From Brasenia schreberi (taxonomy: Eukaryota; Streptophyta; Magnoliopsida; Nymphaeales; Cabombaceae), in NCBI GenBank assembly GCA_036023115.1, contig JAYKKT010000061.1, forward strand, positions 11,715,501-11,779,500: a DNA stretch of 64,000 nucleotides. The letters are read 5' to 3'. This document shows, in pieces, positions 1-13,803 of the stretch (position 1 is the first letter of the stretch; each line of letters starts with the position of its first letter). A program made the position numbers and the translations under genes. The notes beneath the pieces were generated by a model. The model worked only from the letters and a program-made list of their open reading frames with translations, was not told where the DNA came from and searched no databases.

Positions 1-425
1 CATGTTTACAAATCAATAACAAACTCTAACTCTCGTTCTGGAGGTAATCTGGGTAAATCATCACGAAAAACATAAGAAAAGTCATTAATTATATTGATAT
101 CATTCAATAACTTCTCTTCAGTACTAGACTAAATAATAAATACTAAGTATTCTTCACATCCATTTCATATATATCTGTATGCCTAAAGAGTAGATATATA
201 CGCAGCTTGTGGATGAGGAGGCCCTTGCTACTTGAGGCTGAGGCAATTGAGGCAATCGAGGAGGCCCCATGGTGCTTCCCTGAACTGAAGAAGAAGGATA
301 ATACACAGCTCATGGACAATCAACCTTACGATAACCGAACTATTTGCATATAAAACAACAGACTCTTAAATCTTCCTTCTGTACACAAATGAATATCTAA
401 GTCTAATAATGTTTAAAGTTCTTCT

Positions 426-1150
426 CTAAAGGACAATCTCTAGATCTATGTCCCGTGCCTCTACAGTTATAATAGGTGATCCCACGATTTTGTTGGTTGT
501 TGTGCTCTCATAAAGGCCTACTCCTTGCCTTAGATTGACTACCTCTCTTAGACCACAAATGAGCTTGGCCTGGTTTACTCTTATTTGTGCCTTAATGTAA
601 GCAACCAAAAGTCTGTTCTACTGGCCTCTTCTTACCCTTATAATGCAACATATATGTCTCTACATGGGTAGCAGCATTTTGCAACTCATCAATGTCTATA
701 TATATCTTTCCTTTCAGTAACTTAGAAATCGGATTAGAAAGTTCCTAAAAATACTTATTTGCTCATGCCTCAAGAATTATCATACCAAGGTCAAACTACG
801 ACAACCTTAAAAATTGATTTGTATATTCTCTCACCAACAAACTATCTTGTTGTAGTTGATTCAACTCAAGTTGTAGGCGTATCCAATCATTATGAGAAAA
901 GAAGTGACCGAAAAGTACATTCTTAAATGCCTCCTAAGTCCATGGAGTGCTACAAGTCCCTTTCTGTGCTTCTCACCATTGTTTTACATTTCTTTCGAAC
1001 AAACTAGACGCCAACTGCACCCTCCTTTCCTCATCAGTGTCAACAAGTATGTTGAAATTATTCTAGTTTATCTATCCACTCATATGGTTCCAATGGATTT
1101 GTAGTTACTCTCTTAAACTCTTTACAATCATTCTTTGTCAACTGTTTAAT
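426..1150 (-). pseudogene. Ty3-gypsy gag fragment with damaged zinc knuckle
   Basis: Read on the minus strand, positions 476-431 encode a retroviral-type CCHC zinc knuckle with the spacing C-x2-C-x4-H-x4-C, except that the first cysteine is tyrosine (YYNCRGTGHRSRDC). Such knuckles bind RNA in the gag of LTR retrotransposons. Upstream sequence to about 1150 reads as broken gag in several frames with stops. It lies just downstream, in element orientation, of the primer-binding site at 1434-1446, as expected for gag. The pol region would lie beyond the left edge. This is a dead copy; assignment to gypsy rather than copia rests on layout and LTR style and is less certain than the knuckle itself. 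Confidence 0.6.
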
Positions 1151-1433
1151 GGTTACAATGAATTTTCTCATAATGTGTTGCAATAATTTAATCATCTAGC
1201 AAATTAATGTTGTAACATCCTAACCATCTTATAAAAGTAGAATATATGGTGACACTAGAGGTCCCTTATTGTGCCTCAACTGCCGTTACAGATCCGTACG
1301 ATGACATTTTCTCGTTATCATCACCCACAACGCTAAGAGTTAAATTCAAATCCAATCCTTGCAAGTTCTACACATAAATACGATATTATATTTTAACAAT
1401 TAACTTGCTATTAAATATACTCTAACAACCTTA

Positions 1434-1446
1434 CACACTGATACCA
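1434..1446 (-). other. Primer-binding site of the left-edge LTR retrotransposon
   Basis: The minus strand reads TGGTATCAGTGTG, close to the TGGTATCAGAGC used by plant retrotransposons primed by initiator methionine tRNA. It is followed by spacer and gag to the left and preceded on the right by LTR-like sequence ending in a GGGTGTGA-type terminus. It therefore fixes the element as minus-strand, with its 5' LTR to the right. Confidence 0.65.
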
Positions 1447-1448
1447 AA

Positions 1449-3030
1449 TTTTCACACCCGCCCATCGTGACCATGACCCTGCCCCAGCCAATGCCATGTA
1501 GCCGCTTCTCGCATGGGCATGATGGTAAGCAGTAACCAAGTACAATACTAATTTCATTCAAACTCAATGAAATAAATATTCATATCAAAGTTCTAAACAA
1601 TATGCTCAAAATGGTGTGAGGCCCACCTAACAATAACCTCGAATAACAAGACTTTCTAAATCGTTCAATACTTATCATACCATTCAAAATATAGAACTAC
1701 CGCTCTATCGAACTTTTACTCTACAAATCATATTACAGTTCATCACATTCACAAATCATATTTAGATCCACGAATATCAAAAGCCAAATCCATATCCATA
1801 CGATATTTAAATATCATGTTCATACAACACATGCATATCAAAACATCCTCTTTATCAATCAATGTCATAAACATGTTCTGTTCGAAAAGCATATCAAATA
1901 ACTCATAATTGCGAATAACATTTCATAAACATGAATAAAACATTTATCAATCATGTATATTTAAATCTATCTAAAATAAGTAAAATCACTTCTAGCATTA
2001 TTTTGTAAAATAATGCATAACCCCCTACCTCAAGGAGTACTAAGATCAAATCCCCAAACCGCTAGATAACTCTTATCACCTCCAAATCCTCCAATTTTAA
2101 TCTCTAAACAATTACAAATAATTAAAATATTAAAATTTATTTAACTACGAATCAAACACAACAAACTGTATCCAAATCGGATTTCAAATTACCCTCAAAT
2201 CACGTAAAACCCAATCTGGATCCGTTTAAGCTATCTAGGATTCGAACTGATACTTATATCCATATCTTATCCAAATTGAGTAACACAGTAGGTAGCCTGT
2301 GTCACTATGTCGACACAGAACCTATAACTACTGACACGGGTTATGTATCTAACCTGGAACACATTTGAAGACACGACCCAAACTTGACCCATTTCCGACA
2401 CAGAACTTGTTTTGACACAGAACTGGTTCTTAACATGTGACATGTGGACACAACACGAATTAGTGTCGGTTCATGGTATTCCAGACATGACATGACACGA
2501 AAACGGGGATATGTCCAAAAGGGCCGATTCTCATGGTTATTCGACATCGATTTTGCCAGTTAATAGCAACGATTAAGGTCGACGATGGTCCCTAACTGAT
2601 CGCCTACCACTACTCTTCCAATCCAACCCATTATTGGTCGCCCGTGGTGTCGTTTTGGCCGAAAAACTCATAAAAAATAGTAACTCGGATTTGAAAAAAA
2701 TTTAACGAATCTACACTTGTTTTGAACCGATTTTGGTGTATTCAGGGTTGTTTCCGAAGGTTTAGCATGAATCAAATAAAAGCCCTATGACCTAACTCAA
2801 TTTTAGCAACTAAAGTGGAGAAATTTGACAAAAACAAAAATGGGCATTTTCTTACTAGATTCCGATGACTTCCTCTTTTTCGGCTCGTGCGGCTTCTCTC
2901 GAGATGGCTGGTAACCGGCCTTAATGACCGTTACCTGCCTTGGCCATCCAAGGACAGCAACACCCAAATCGGGCGTTGTTGTAAACTGCTTATTCGGACG
3001 GGTCTGGATCCAGACCCGTCTGAATAATTG
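1449..3030 (-). repeat. Putative 5' LTR of the left-edge gypsy element
   Basis: The stretch directly upstream of the primer-binding site on the minus strand holds no coding sequence. It has the look of a long gypsy LTR: cytosine-rich segments, many GACACAGAAC-type short repeats at about 2270-2420, and a terminus GGTGTGA next to the primer-binding site. The inner boundary at about 1449-1455 is supported by that site. The outer boundary is a guess, placed near the palindrome at 2992-3025, because the matching second LTR is outside the window. Confidence 0.4.
2992..3025. repeat. 34-bp near-perfect palindrome
   Basis: ATTCGGACGGGTCTGG is followed directly by its reverse complement with one mismatch, centred on GGATCC at 3006-3011. 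It can form a cruciform or an RNA hairpin with no loop. It is the most GC-rich short stretch of the neighbourhood. It may be part of an LTR end or of a foldback element; no function is visible. Confidence 0.7.
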
Positions 3031-4354
3031 TGGTGGTGATGGAGTATATCATAGAATTGCACTAATTGTGCGTCCTACCCCAAGAAAAATGCCTACACTG
3101 TATCTTACTTAGTTGCTTGGTTATTCTTTGTTGTAATCTTGTCCTTTATCTTAATATACAACTACAAAATGGCAAAACAATGGAACAAAAATGAGCATAT
3201 CAAATGAAGGAATTTATTATGATAGAATACATAATATATAATATATAAATAATGACCAATGACACTAGATATGACTCTTGTACACTTACCATGCATTTAT
3301 TAATTGTGGTGGTGATAGAGTCCATTACTTCTATTTGCGACAGATGTAACGTTTTGTAGTTAAAATGAACTTATCTTGTATACAAGAGATGTTTGGGGAA
3401 TGACACCATCGTTGTTGTAATGGTTTGGTTGAAGAAAAAATGTGTAAAAGGTAAGATATGACTTAGAGATTAAAGAAGCTACAAAAATAAAGCAACAAGC
3501 AAGATAATGTGGAAAGTAGGAGTTGGATTGGTAGAAAATGGTGAAGTAGATGGTTTATAAAAATCTTAAAGGCATGCATTTGTAGGTAAATGGACTCATG
3601 TTGAGTACTAAGTAATAGAGGAGAGCAACAAAAGGTAATTGAAAGTCTAAGTATATTCTAACACAATTGAAGCAACTTGACAACTTAAACCTTAACACAA
3701 AATTTACAATGCAAGAATGAAAATTTCGTAAGAGGAAATGGGTGGTCAAATGATTCTTTAACAACATTTGCATCAAATGTAAAACACCAATAACCCATTG
3801 CACTGAAAGACATCACATACTAATCATGTAAGTGACATACTTTGTATCCTACTTCAATTCAATTATTATGTATTATTCTAAAAATATTAGAGTTTGATTG
3901 TACATATAAAATGAATAAGTATAAGATTTCCTTAAGTTAGAAGATTTACAACTAATAATAACTTTTTTATGGTGTTCACTTTTATGAGTACAAAAAGAGG
4001 ATAATTATGTTTAAGGTGAGTAAGAAAATTATTTACCACAAACAAATTTTCTCACAAAATGTGCACCCACCAAAAGCTAAAATTGATGAATACATTTGAG
4101 ATTGTTTTCCATGAGTCAACATATTTTTATGTAGGGATCGATCTCCAATGTCTTGTATCTTTTCGACTTGAGAACAATATCAACATTAAAGGGTTGCTAA
4201 TTGTGATTTATACTTTCACACATGTATTGATTTCAATGAACATTGGTAATGTGTTATAAACAATAACATATATTTAACATCTTTATTTCATGAACCCTAA
4301 TATAAACACGTGATGTGAATAAATGATATTTTACTTGCATTCTACATTGAAAGA
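3031..4354. other. Spacer, no gene recognised
   Basis: AT-rich sequence with only short chance reading frames. A phrase at 3029-3048 (TTGTGGTGGTGATGGAGT) recurs at about 3302-3321, which could be a small duplication around an insertion. Nothing else could be supported. Confidence 0.5.
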
Positions 4355-7300
4355 TGATAACTTAGTGGAGGATGGAGTTGGCATAATGATGCATGAGATC
4401 TCTTAGATAAAATTGATAAGTTTATGAGATATACAAACACATGTATAATCCCTCACACTCAATTGAGTACAATGGCCATACAACCTAGTGCTTGGCAGAA
4501 GTAGTGTGAGCTCTATGCCTTGCAAACACCGAGTATAAATTTGGAGTTTGGGCTTATAAGCAAATGGGCTTCAGCTGCTCGTGGACTCTGAACTACAAAT
4601 TTCATTACATTAGTACAACCCCTCACGAAGGTCTTGGAATTGTATTCATTTCCTCTAGCTCCTTACCCCCATTTAGGAAGAATGGCACCCTAACCAATAT
4701 TGCCAATTTCATTGGATTTGGGGCTATAAATAAAGAAATGTATATTCTTAAATACAAAGTATAAGACCTAATCAATAAAAGGAATATTATAGTCTTAGAT
4801 GGGCTTGATCCCAATAACATAAACTGAGACCATGGTGTCAACCCCTTTTCTTCAACACCACAAGATCGAAGTTAGCATGTGCTAATTGAAAGCTCCAAAA
4901 GGCTCTAAAGATGAACTCTCACGTAGAAAAGATGCCTGAGAGGTAAGTGAAATGAAGGATCCTGACTTAAGGAGTGGTCTCTTAGATGATGGAAGCAACC
5001 ATGATGTGTTGATGACGATAGAATCATGAGTGACTTTTACATGTATATTCTACTCCACAACATCGAAACAATAAATACATCTATGGCACCACAATAGCTT
5101 GTATATCTTGTTGACTTAACTAATAGGACTACCAATCAATGTATAATCAAGAAAATAAATGATGTTGACATTATTGTTAATGCATAAACTTTGTTATTTG
5201 TTTAGAGTAAATTCGAACCAAATATCCATAATCACGTATGTTATTTATCATCAACAAGTCCAAATGCCTATCATACCAAGCAAAACGAGCAGTAGGAAGG
5301 TGACTATAAACAAACCCATCCACTTGACTCCTCGAGGATGCCTATCAACCATCCACATCGCACAAGCTCACACTAAAAGGGGAAAAGTATTTGTAAACCA
5401 TGCCTGCAACACGTTACCTTTAGTTAGCATATTATAAAACATACAAGTTATGTTAAACCAATAAGTTGGTAGTTATCACCTCAAGCAAAGTATTGTCACT
5501 AGTGAATTGTTGTGCCTAATTGCAAGAAGCTTTTCTAAATATCCATACAAATAAGTCAATATTACTACACCCTAAATATACTCACAAATTCTCTAAATAT
5601 AGTTTAGTCAATAATAAGTGCACTCCATCCCTTGACTGTAGATAGTCCATTCGATATGATACAATAAGAAGAAGAATGCCTTGTTCTCTAATGTTTCACC
5701 CTCTTCTAAGCTCTTTCCTAAAGCACCTTAAACTTTAAAGCTCAAAAAATCATCTCCTCTACCACATAATCAACAACTATGTTCATAATTTCTTCATTCT
5801 ACACCTCGATTTTTTACTTAAAATAACAAGGTGTTTTCCTATTTAACGTCCCACAATCTTATGGATATCATGCTACATGATATCCTTCTCACTCTATGGC
5901 TTGTGAAAACTATTCGTGTCTGACTGATATCTTTCAATAAGGTTGCTCTGCAACATTTAGTCTAGTACATCATACTCCAACTCTCTGTGAGGAGATAACC
6001 TAAAGTGGTGCATGAGATCCATCAACATTCCTAGCTTGAAATTATTCTTGCAAAAAATGCCATAGCTCCACAACTTTGTATTGTTTAATGTGTATACCAC
6101 ATTAAGTATTTCATAGTGCTTGCAACTCTATTTCATAGTGTCTTGAATGACTCACAACGTAAGTTTGTTGCTACTACATCATCCACATCGATGTTAGCCT
6201 TGGTTAGTTGTATTAAAGTAGAGATTGAATAATCTATTTGTGATGGCTTGGTATGGCCCTTCTCTCTTTGTCACGTTAAAACACGTACTTGTCTCTTGTA
6301 TGATATTATGTTTGTTTGACACTGTTTAGACCTCATAATATGTTACTACTTTCTACTCATCCACATGTTCTTTCAACCATTCCTATTACAAATTTTGAGG
6401 GTATTTGTACAAGAAGAAAATAAAAAATAACCCTTCTAGAAGAAGTTGCATCTTCATTCCTACTTGTTGGTTGTTGGTCTATCCATATTGCGGTGAAAAA
6501 AGTGGTGCTTTTGGGCCATGTCTCTATTGCAAGGCACAACATTCTAGTGGAATAGTGATGGGAGAAAAGTATAAGATACTTATTGTTGGTAGGCCAATGA
6601 CAATAAAAAAAAAGATTAGAAGGGGATGGATGTATGCTAAAGGGGAGAGACAAGAGGGAAAGAGACATGGTTGATATTAAGAGGGGTAATTTAGGAAGGA
6701 GAATGTATAGATAGTAAATATTTTGTTGGCATACTCAAGATAATTCCATATGCCTTTACATTTTTTATAACGAGACAAACCTTTACTCTTTTCTTTGGAG
6801 ATAAGGTGAATTTAAGGTTTTGATATAAAAGTTATTTTGTTCCTAATGAAGAGTCTACTAGAAAATGTTACTTAATAGATTGGATGTATGACACAATGTT
6901 GTTATAGAGATATTAATGATATTAAGACGAGATGTAAGGTTTCACTTGGAATGACGAGCACATAGAGGACGAGTTATATGCCTTTCACACTCAACACAAA
7001 AATTTAAGTTTCACATTAAGAAAAAAGAATAGCTCAATTTAATAACAATCGAGGAATATTTAACCCAAATTTTTAATGTTAAGGTATTTTCAACCAAATT
7101 AATGGATTTTTGCAAGATATGCTAGATTTCTAAAGAGGAGAGAACATAGGAGATATACAATGAGGGACCCCATACCCTACACATAAAAAGAAAATTAGCT
7201 AAAAGCATAAAACAAAAAAGAATATTTTTCTATAATGCACTTAAACTATTGATAATAACCAAAAGGCTTGTCTATCGTATGCATATTGTTAGAATCAGAC

Positions 7301-8758
7301 CCATCGCATTGGGCTAATTTCGATAACGTAGGTAAAACTATAAAACTTTAAAATACCTTAATTTAAACTTTCTACCATGCTTACTAGGCTAGCTATCCAT
7401 ATTCATGAAAGATTATACATGTTCCTCTAACCAAGCTTATATTAGCAGAGGTTATAAACCCTATCTCTTATTCATGCTATGCTCATTTAGCTTTAATGAG
7501 TTAAATGTATTCGGGTCAGTAATGTGAAGAGCCAAACATGAATGACCTTAACATGAGCTTTTATGATGTTTTTAAAGTTGCTTCTAACTGATAGACAGGT
7601 TTTAGAAGCTACTCCGTAGTTCGGAACTGAAAGAACCACATAGATTTTCTATGAAGATCCTTTTGTCGATCCTTTTGTCTTTATCATGTGGAGGATCCAC
7701 TTTTAAGTAAGGGATGAATGCATATAACTTCTTCATTGTGTTGTTTTAATTTTTTATTATAGAATTTTAACATTTTAGTTATTGCCTATATGCTGAGTAT
7801 ATTTTTATGGTTTTTGAAATACTTTTGAGTCCGTTTCTTATAGTGTCTTACTTACATTGGTTGAGTTATTTGTGAACATTGTGCTCCATCTTATGCCATA
7901 TCATCATTCTTTTTTGTAAAACTGTCATATTATCATTTTAATTTAAATTATAATAAGGTAACATTTTCTAGTTTCTTTGCTTTCATTTTCAAGCTTTCTT
8001 GGGCTTCTTCTGAAGCTTTTGTTATCTACCTTTTCTCTCAAACCTTTTCTTTATGGAGTTCCATCAAGTGTCTCTGACTATCACAACACTTGAAGCATAT
8101 CCATTTTATTTCATCTTCTATCAGTATTACATTACTCTTACTCTTTTATTTTATATTTTTATTATTATTCAATAATCATATTTCTTTCTTTTTTTTCCTA
8201 TTAGTGTCGACTAGACCTTCACTTTTTGTCCGATCATACCACTGCCTTGCAATATCAATTATAATTACTACCTTAACTACACAAATTTATGCATGCCACA
8301 TATAGTTTGTGAAACCTAGTAAGTGCATCATGGTTAAAGTTTTCTGGACAAACAAAGTTTCATTATTTATTTTAAGATTGACAGTATTTCGGTGCAAGGC
8401 ATTTTTATCTTGCTTGCTTTTAATTAACCAACTGAGATTAGGCAGACCCCTAGCTGTCATATGCATGCCATGGGTATTTATTCATGGCCCCCTTGAAAAC
8501 TAAGCATTCTACTCACACCTCTAGACAAGGGAAGTGTGGCTAGTTGGGTTTATATCAATAAATTAACCCAATGTAAGTAACATGAATAACATGAATGTTC
8601 AGTTTTATTTTGAGATAAAAACTCAATTGTTGATATTACTTACATTGGGTTTATTGATCTAATCAATTTTTTTTAATTGATTTTAAGCTAACTAAAGCCT
8701 TGTGTAGGGACGGTGGGTCCTAACATTTCAAATAGCATATTACACCTCATCATAAGTT
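4355..8758. repeat. Tandem repeat unit 1 (about 4.4 kb)
   Basis: The segment starts at ATAACTTAGTGGAGGATGGAG and ends with CATTTCAAATAGCATATTACACC-type sequence. It is repeated directly after itself at 8759-13803. Similarity is continuous over the whole length at roughly 90-95 percent by eye, broken by indels: unit 1 lacks about 220 bp (after 6130), 170 bp (after 7130) and 580 bp (after 7555) present in unit 2, and carries extra sequence near 5400-5490 and 7990-8240. A decayed minus-strand reading frame at about 6120-5880 is shared by both units and includes SPHRELEYDVLD, suggesting a once-coding mobile element; I do not recognise the family. Confidence 0.85.
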
Positions 8759-11700
8759 ATAACCTAGTGGAGGATCGAGTTGGCATAATGATGCATAGAT
8801 GTCTTAGATAAAACTGATAAGTTTATGTGACACAAACACATGTATAATCCCTCTCTCAATTGAGTACAATGGCCATACAACTTAGTGCTTGGCAGAAGTA
8901 GTGTGAGCTCTATGCCTTGCAAACACCGAGTATAAATTTGGAGTTTGGGCTTATAAGCAAATGGGCTTCAGCTGCTCGTGAACTCTGAACTACAAATTTC
9001 ATTACATTAGTACAACCCCTCATGAAGGTCTTGGAATTGTATTCATTTCCTCTAGCTCCTTCTTACCCCCATTTAGGAAGAATGGCACCCTAACCAATAT
9101 TGTCAATTTCATTGGATTTGGGGCTATAAATAAAGAAATGTATATTCTTAAATACAAAGTATAAGACCTAATCAATAAAAGGAATATTATAGTCTTAGAT
9201 GGGCTTGATCCCAATAACGTAAACTGAGACCATGGTGTCAACCCCTTTTCTTCAACACCACAAGATCGAAGTTAGCATGTGCTAATTGAAAGCTCCAAAA
9301 GGCTCTAAAGATGAACTCTCACATAGAAAAGATGCCTGAGAGGTAAGTGAAATGAAGGATCCTGACTTAAGGAGTGGTCTCTTAGATGATGGAAGCAACC
9401 ATGATGTGTTGATGACGATAGAATCATGAGTGACTTTTACATGTATATTCTACTCCACAACATCGAAACAATAAATACATCTATGGCACCACAATAGCTT
9501 GTATATCTTGTTGACTTAACCAATAGGACTACCAATCAATGTATAATGAAGAAAATAAATGATGTTGACATTATTGTTAATGTATAAACTTTGTTATTTG
9601 TTTAGAGTAAATTCGAACCAAATATCCATAATCACGTACGTTATTTATTATCAACAAGTCCAAATGCCTATCATACCAAGCAAAACGAGTAGTAGGAAGG
9701 TGACTATAAATAAACTCATCCACTTGACTCATCGAGGATGCCTATCAACCCATCCACATCGCACAAGCTCACACTAAAAAGGGGGAAAGTATTTGCAAAC
9801 CCACCTCAAGCAAAGTATTGTCACCAGTGAATTGTTGTGCCTAATTACAAGAAGCTTTTCTAAATTATCCATACCAAGAAGTCAACATTGCTATACCCTA
9901 AGTATGCTCACAGATTCTCTAAATATAGTTTAGTCAATAATAAGTGCACTCCATCCCTTGATTATAGATGGTTCATTCGATATGATACAATAAGAAGAAT
10001 GCCTTGTTCTCTAGCATCTCACCCTCTTTAGAGCTCTTTCCTAAAGCACCTTAAACTTTAAAGCTCAAAAAATCATCTCCTCTACCACATAATCAACAAC
10101 CATGTTCATGATTTCTTTGTTTTACACCTCCATTTTCTACTTAAAATAACAAGGTGTTTGCCTATTCAACGTCCCACAATCTTATGGATATCATGTAGAA
10201 TGATAGCCTTCTCACTCTATGGCATGTGAAAACTATTTATGTCAGACTGACACCTTTTGATAAGGTTGCTCTGTAACATTTAGTCTAGTGCATCATACTC
10301 CAACTCTATGTGAGGAGATAACCTAAAGTGGTGCATGAGATCCATCAACGTTCCTAGCTTGAAATTATTCTTGCAAAAAAGGCCATAGCTCCACAACTTT
10401 GTATTATTTAATGTGTATATCACATTAAGTATTTCATAGTGCTTGCAACTCTATTTTATAGTATTTTACTTTTCCATCTAATGTTAACTCCAAGAAAAGT
10501 TTGGAAATACCTGTTTCTACTAAACCTTATAAATAATTTAACCTACAAAGATGGGGAGCAACTTTAGAATAGGATGAGCGAGGCATTGTCACCCTCTATA
10601 GGACTGGTGTGAGAATATGCTCATAATGATGTTCTAAAGGTTCAATAATCGTTATGCTCTAAGTGGTTGACATCACCATAGTGTCATGAATGACTTACAA
10701 TGTAAGTTTGTTGCTGCTACATCATCTCCATCGATGTTAGCCTTGGTTAGTTGTATTAAAGTGGATATTGATAATCTATTTGTGATGGCTTGGTATGGTC
10801 CATCTCTCTTTGTCACGTTGGAACACATCTTATCTCTTGTATGACATTATGTTTATTTGACATTGTTTAAACCTCATAGTGTGTTACTACTTTCTACTCA
10901 TCCACATGCTCTTTCGGTCATTCCTATTATAAATTTTGAGAATATTAAGACAAGAAGAAAATAAAAAATAACCCTTCTAGAAGAAGTTGCATCTCCATTC
11001 CTAGTTATTAGTTGTCGGCCTATCCATATTTCCTTAAAAAGAGTGGTGCTTTTGAGCCATGTCTCTATTGCAAGGCACAACATTTAAGTGGAATAGTGAT
11101 GGGAAAAAGTTCAAGATACTTACGGTTGGTAAGCCAGTGACAATAGAAAAAAAGGATTAGAAGGGGATGGAGGTATGCTAGAGGGGAAGAGACATAGTTG
11201 ATAATGACAGGGGTAATTTAGGAAGGAGAATGTATAGATAGTAAATATTTTGTTGGCATACTCAAGATAATTCTACATGTCTTTACATTTTTTATAACGA
11301 GACAAACCTTTACTCTTTTCTTTGGAGATAAGGTGAATTTAAGGGTTTGATATAAAAGCTATTTTGTTCCTAATGAAGAGTCCACTAAAAAATGTTACTT
11401 AATAGATTGTATGTTTGACACACTATTATCATAGAGATATTAATGATATTATGATAATATGTCAGGTTGCACTTAGAACGACAAGAGCACATAGAGGACG
11501 AGTCATATGCCTATGACACTCTATATAAAAATCTAAGTTTCACATTAAGAAAGACGAATAGCTCAATTTAATAACAATTGTGGTATATTTTACCCAAACA
11601 TTTTATGTTGAGGCATTTTCAACCAAATTAATGAATTTTTGCAAGAATATGCTAAATTTCTCCAGTGTTGAAGTATTTTTTTAAACCATAAAATAGAAAA

Positions 11701-13803
11701 AATATTTACTAGTAATTAACCTCAAAAGACAACCCCATCAATATAGGGTAGAGGGCAGCATGCACGTATGTGTCTAACTTATTGACATTGAAAGGTTGCA
11801 TATGTGAGCCGCATATAAAGAGAAGAGAACATAGGAGAAATACAATGAGGGACCCCGTACCCTACACATAAAAAGAAAAATAGCCAAAAGCATAAAACAA
11901 AAAAGTACATTTTTCTACAATGCACTTAAACTATTGGTAATAACCAAAAGGCCTATCTATCGTATGCATATTGTTAGAATCGGGCCCATCACATTGGGCT
12001 AATTTCGATAACGTAGGTAAAATTAGTAAACTTTGAAATAACTTAATTTAAACTTTTTACCATGCTTACTAGGCTAGCTATCCACATTCATGAAAGATTA
12101 TACATGTTCCTCTAACGAAGTTTATATTAGCAGAGCTTATAAACCATATCTCTTATTCATGCTATGCTGATTTAGCTTTAATTAGTTAAACATATTCGGG
12201 TCAGTAATGTGAAGAGCCAAACATGAATAACCTTAAAATGAGGAAGCAGCTGGTGATGTAATTACATAAATGGTTCCTACCTAATATGACCAAATCTCAT
12301 CTAACTATAGCAAGTTACCATGTTTACCAAGAGTTTAGAATTTAAAGGAAATGTGGATAAATATGAAGAGTTTTTCATCTAGTTGGATTCTTGAGAGGTA
12401 TCCTTAATTAACTCAATCTGATCATGTTTGTCGGGAACAAAATTACAAATAGATACTTCCATGGTTTGGTCTTTCTCTCAAGTGATATAGTGATCATATT
12501 GATACCACCACTATGAGAAGAGGAAATCAAGTATGCATCCTTTGGAAAGGCGCGCACATTGATCCTGATATCGTAGGATTATCACTTCCACTATTTCAGA
12601 TATGATTGAAGGGTTCATTAGGCACGATCAAACTCCATTAGATTGTTAATTAAGTTTCCAACAATTAAGTTGTTTAGTTGCTTTAGTACTAACAACTCTT
12701 GTGAAAGAAGGTTAAGGCACTACCATGAAAGCTAAGAGAAAAGGGGATTCACCAAAACATCTTATTACATAATTCTTAAGGCTACATCTTATATTTTTTA
12801 GAATTTATGATATTTCTCAAGTTGCTTCTAACTGTATAGACAGGTTTTAGAAGCTACTCCATAGTTCGGAACTAAAAGAACCACGTAGATTTTCTATGAA
12901 GATCCTTTTGTCTTTGTGGAGGATCCACTTTTAAGCAAGGGATGGATGCATATAATCTTCTTGATTGTGTTGTTTTAATTTTTTATTATAGAATTTTAAC
13001 ATTTTAGTTATTGCCTATATGCTGAGTATACTTTTATGGATTTTCAAATACTTTTGAGTCCGTTTTTATGTGATGTCTTACCTACATTGGTTGAGTTATT
13101 TGTGACCATTGTGCTCCATCTTATGCAATATCACCATTCTTTTTGGTAAAAATGTCATATTATCATTTTAATCTAAATAATAATAAGGTAACATTTTCTA
13201 GTTTCTTTGCTTTCATTTTCAAGCCTTCTTGGCTTCTGGGCTTTCATTTTCTTCATATTTCTTTTATTTCTTCTTCTATTAGTATCCATTAGACCTTCAC
13301 TTTTTGTCCGATCATACTGTTGCCTTGCAATATCAATTGTAATTACTACCTTAACTACACGGATTTATGCATGCCACATATAGTTTGTGAAACCTAGTAA
13401 GTGCATGGTGGTTAAAGTTTTCTGGACAAACAAAGTTTCATTATTTATTTTAAGATTGACAGTATTTCAGTGCAAGACGTTTTTATCTTGCTTGCTTTTA
13501 ATTAACCAACTTGGATTTGGCAGACACCTAGTTGCCATATGCATGCCACGGGTATTTATTCATGGCCCCCTTGAAATCAAAGCATTCTACTCACACCTCT
13601 AGACAAGGGAGGCGTGGCTAGTTGGGTTTAGATCAATAAACTAACCCAATGTAACATGAATGTTCAGTTTTATTTTGAGATAAAAACTCAATTGTTGATA
13701 TTACTTACATTGGGTTTATGGATCTAATCAAATTTTTTTAATTGATTTTAAGCTAATGCAACGGTGGGTCCTAACATTTCAAATAGCATGTTACACCTCA
13801 TAA
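8759..13803. repeat. Tandem repeat unit 2 (about 5.0 kb)
   Basis: Direct copy of unit 1, in the same orientation and immediately adjacent, joined at ATAAGTTATAACCTAG. It retains segments lost from unit 1 (about 10450-10690, 11660-11825, 12240-12815), so it is closer to the full-length repeat. The retained 12270-12690 segment also occurs inverted at 31.7-32.1 kb, which shows these segments are ancestral rather than later insertions. The longest open frames in it are short, lack known domains and do not match in length between the units. Confidence 0.85.

Noticed and set aside
1434..1446. tRNA gene suggested by TGGTATCAG
   Set aside because: This is the primer-binding site complementary to a tRNA end; no cloverleaf, A box or B box surrounds it.
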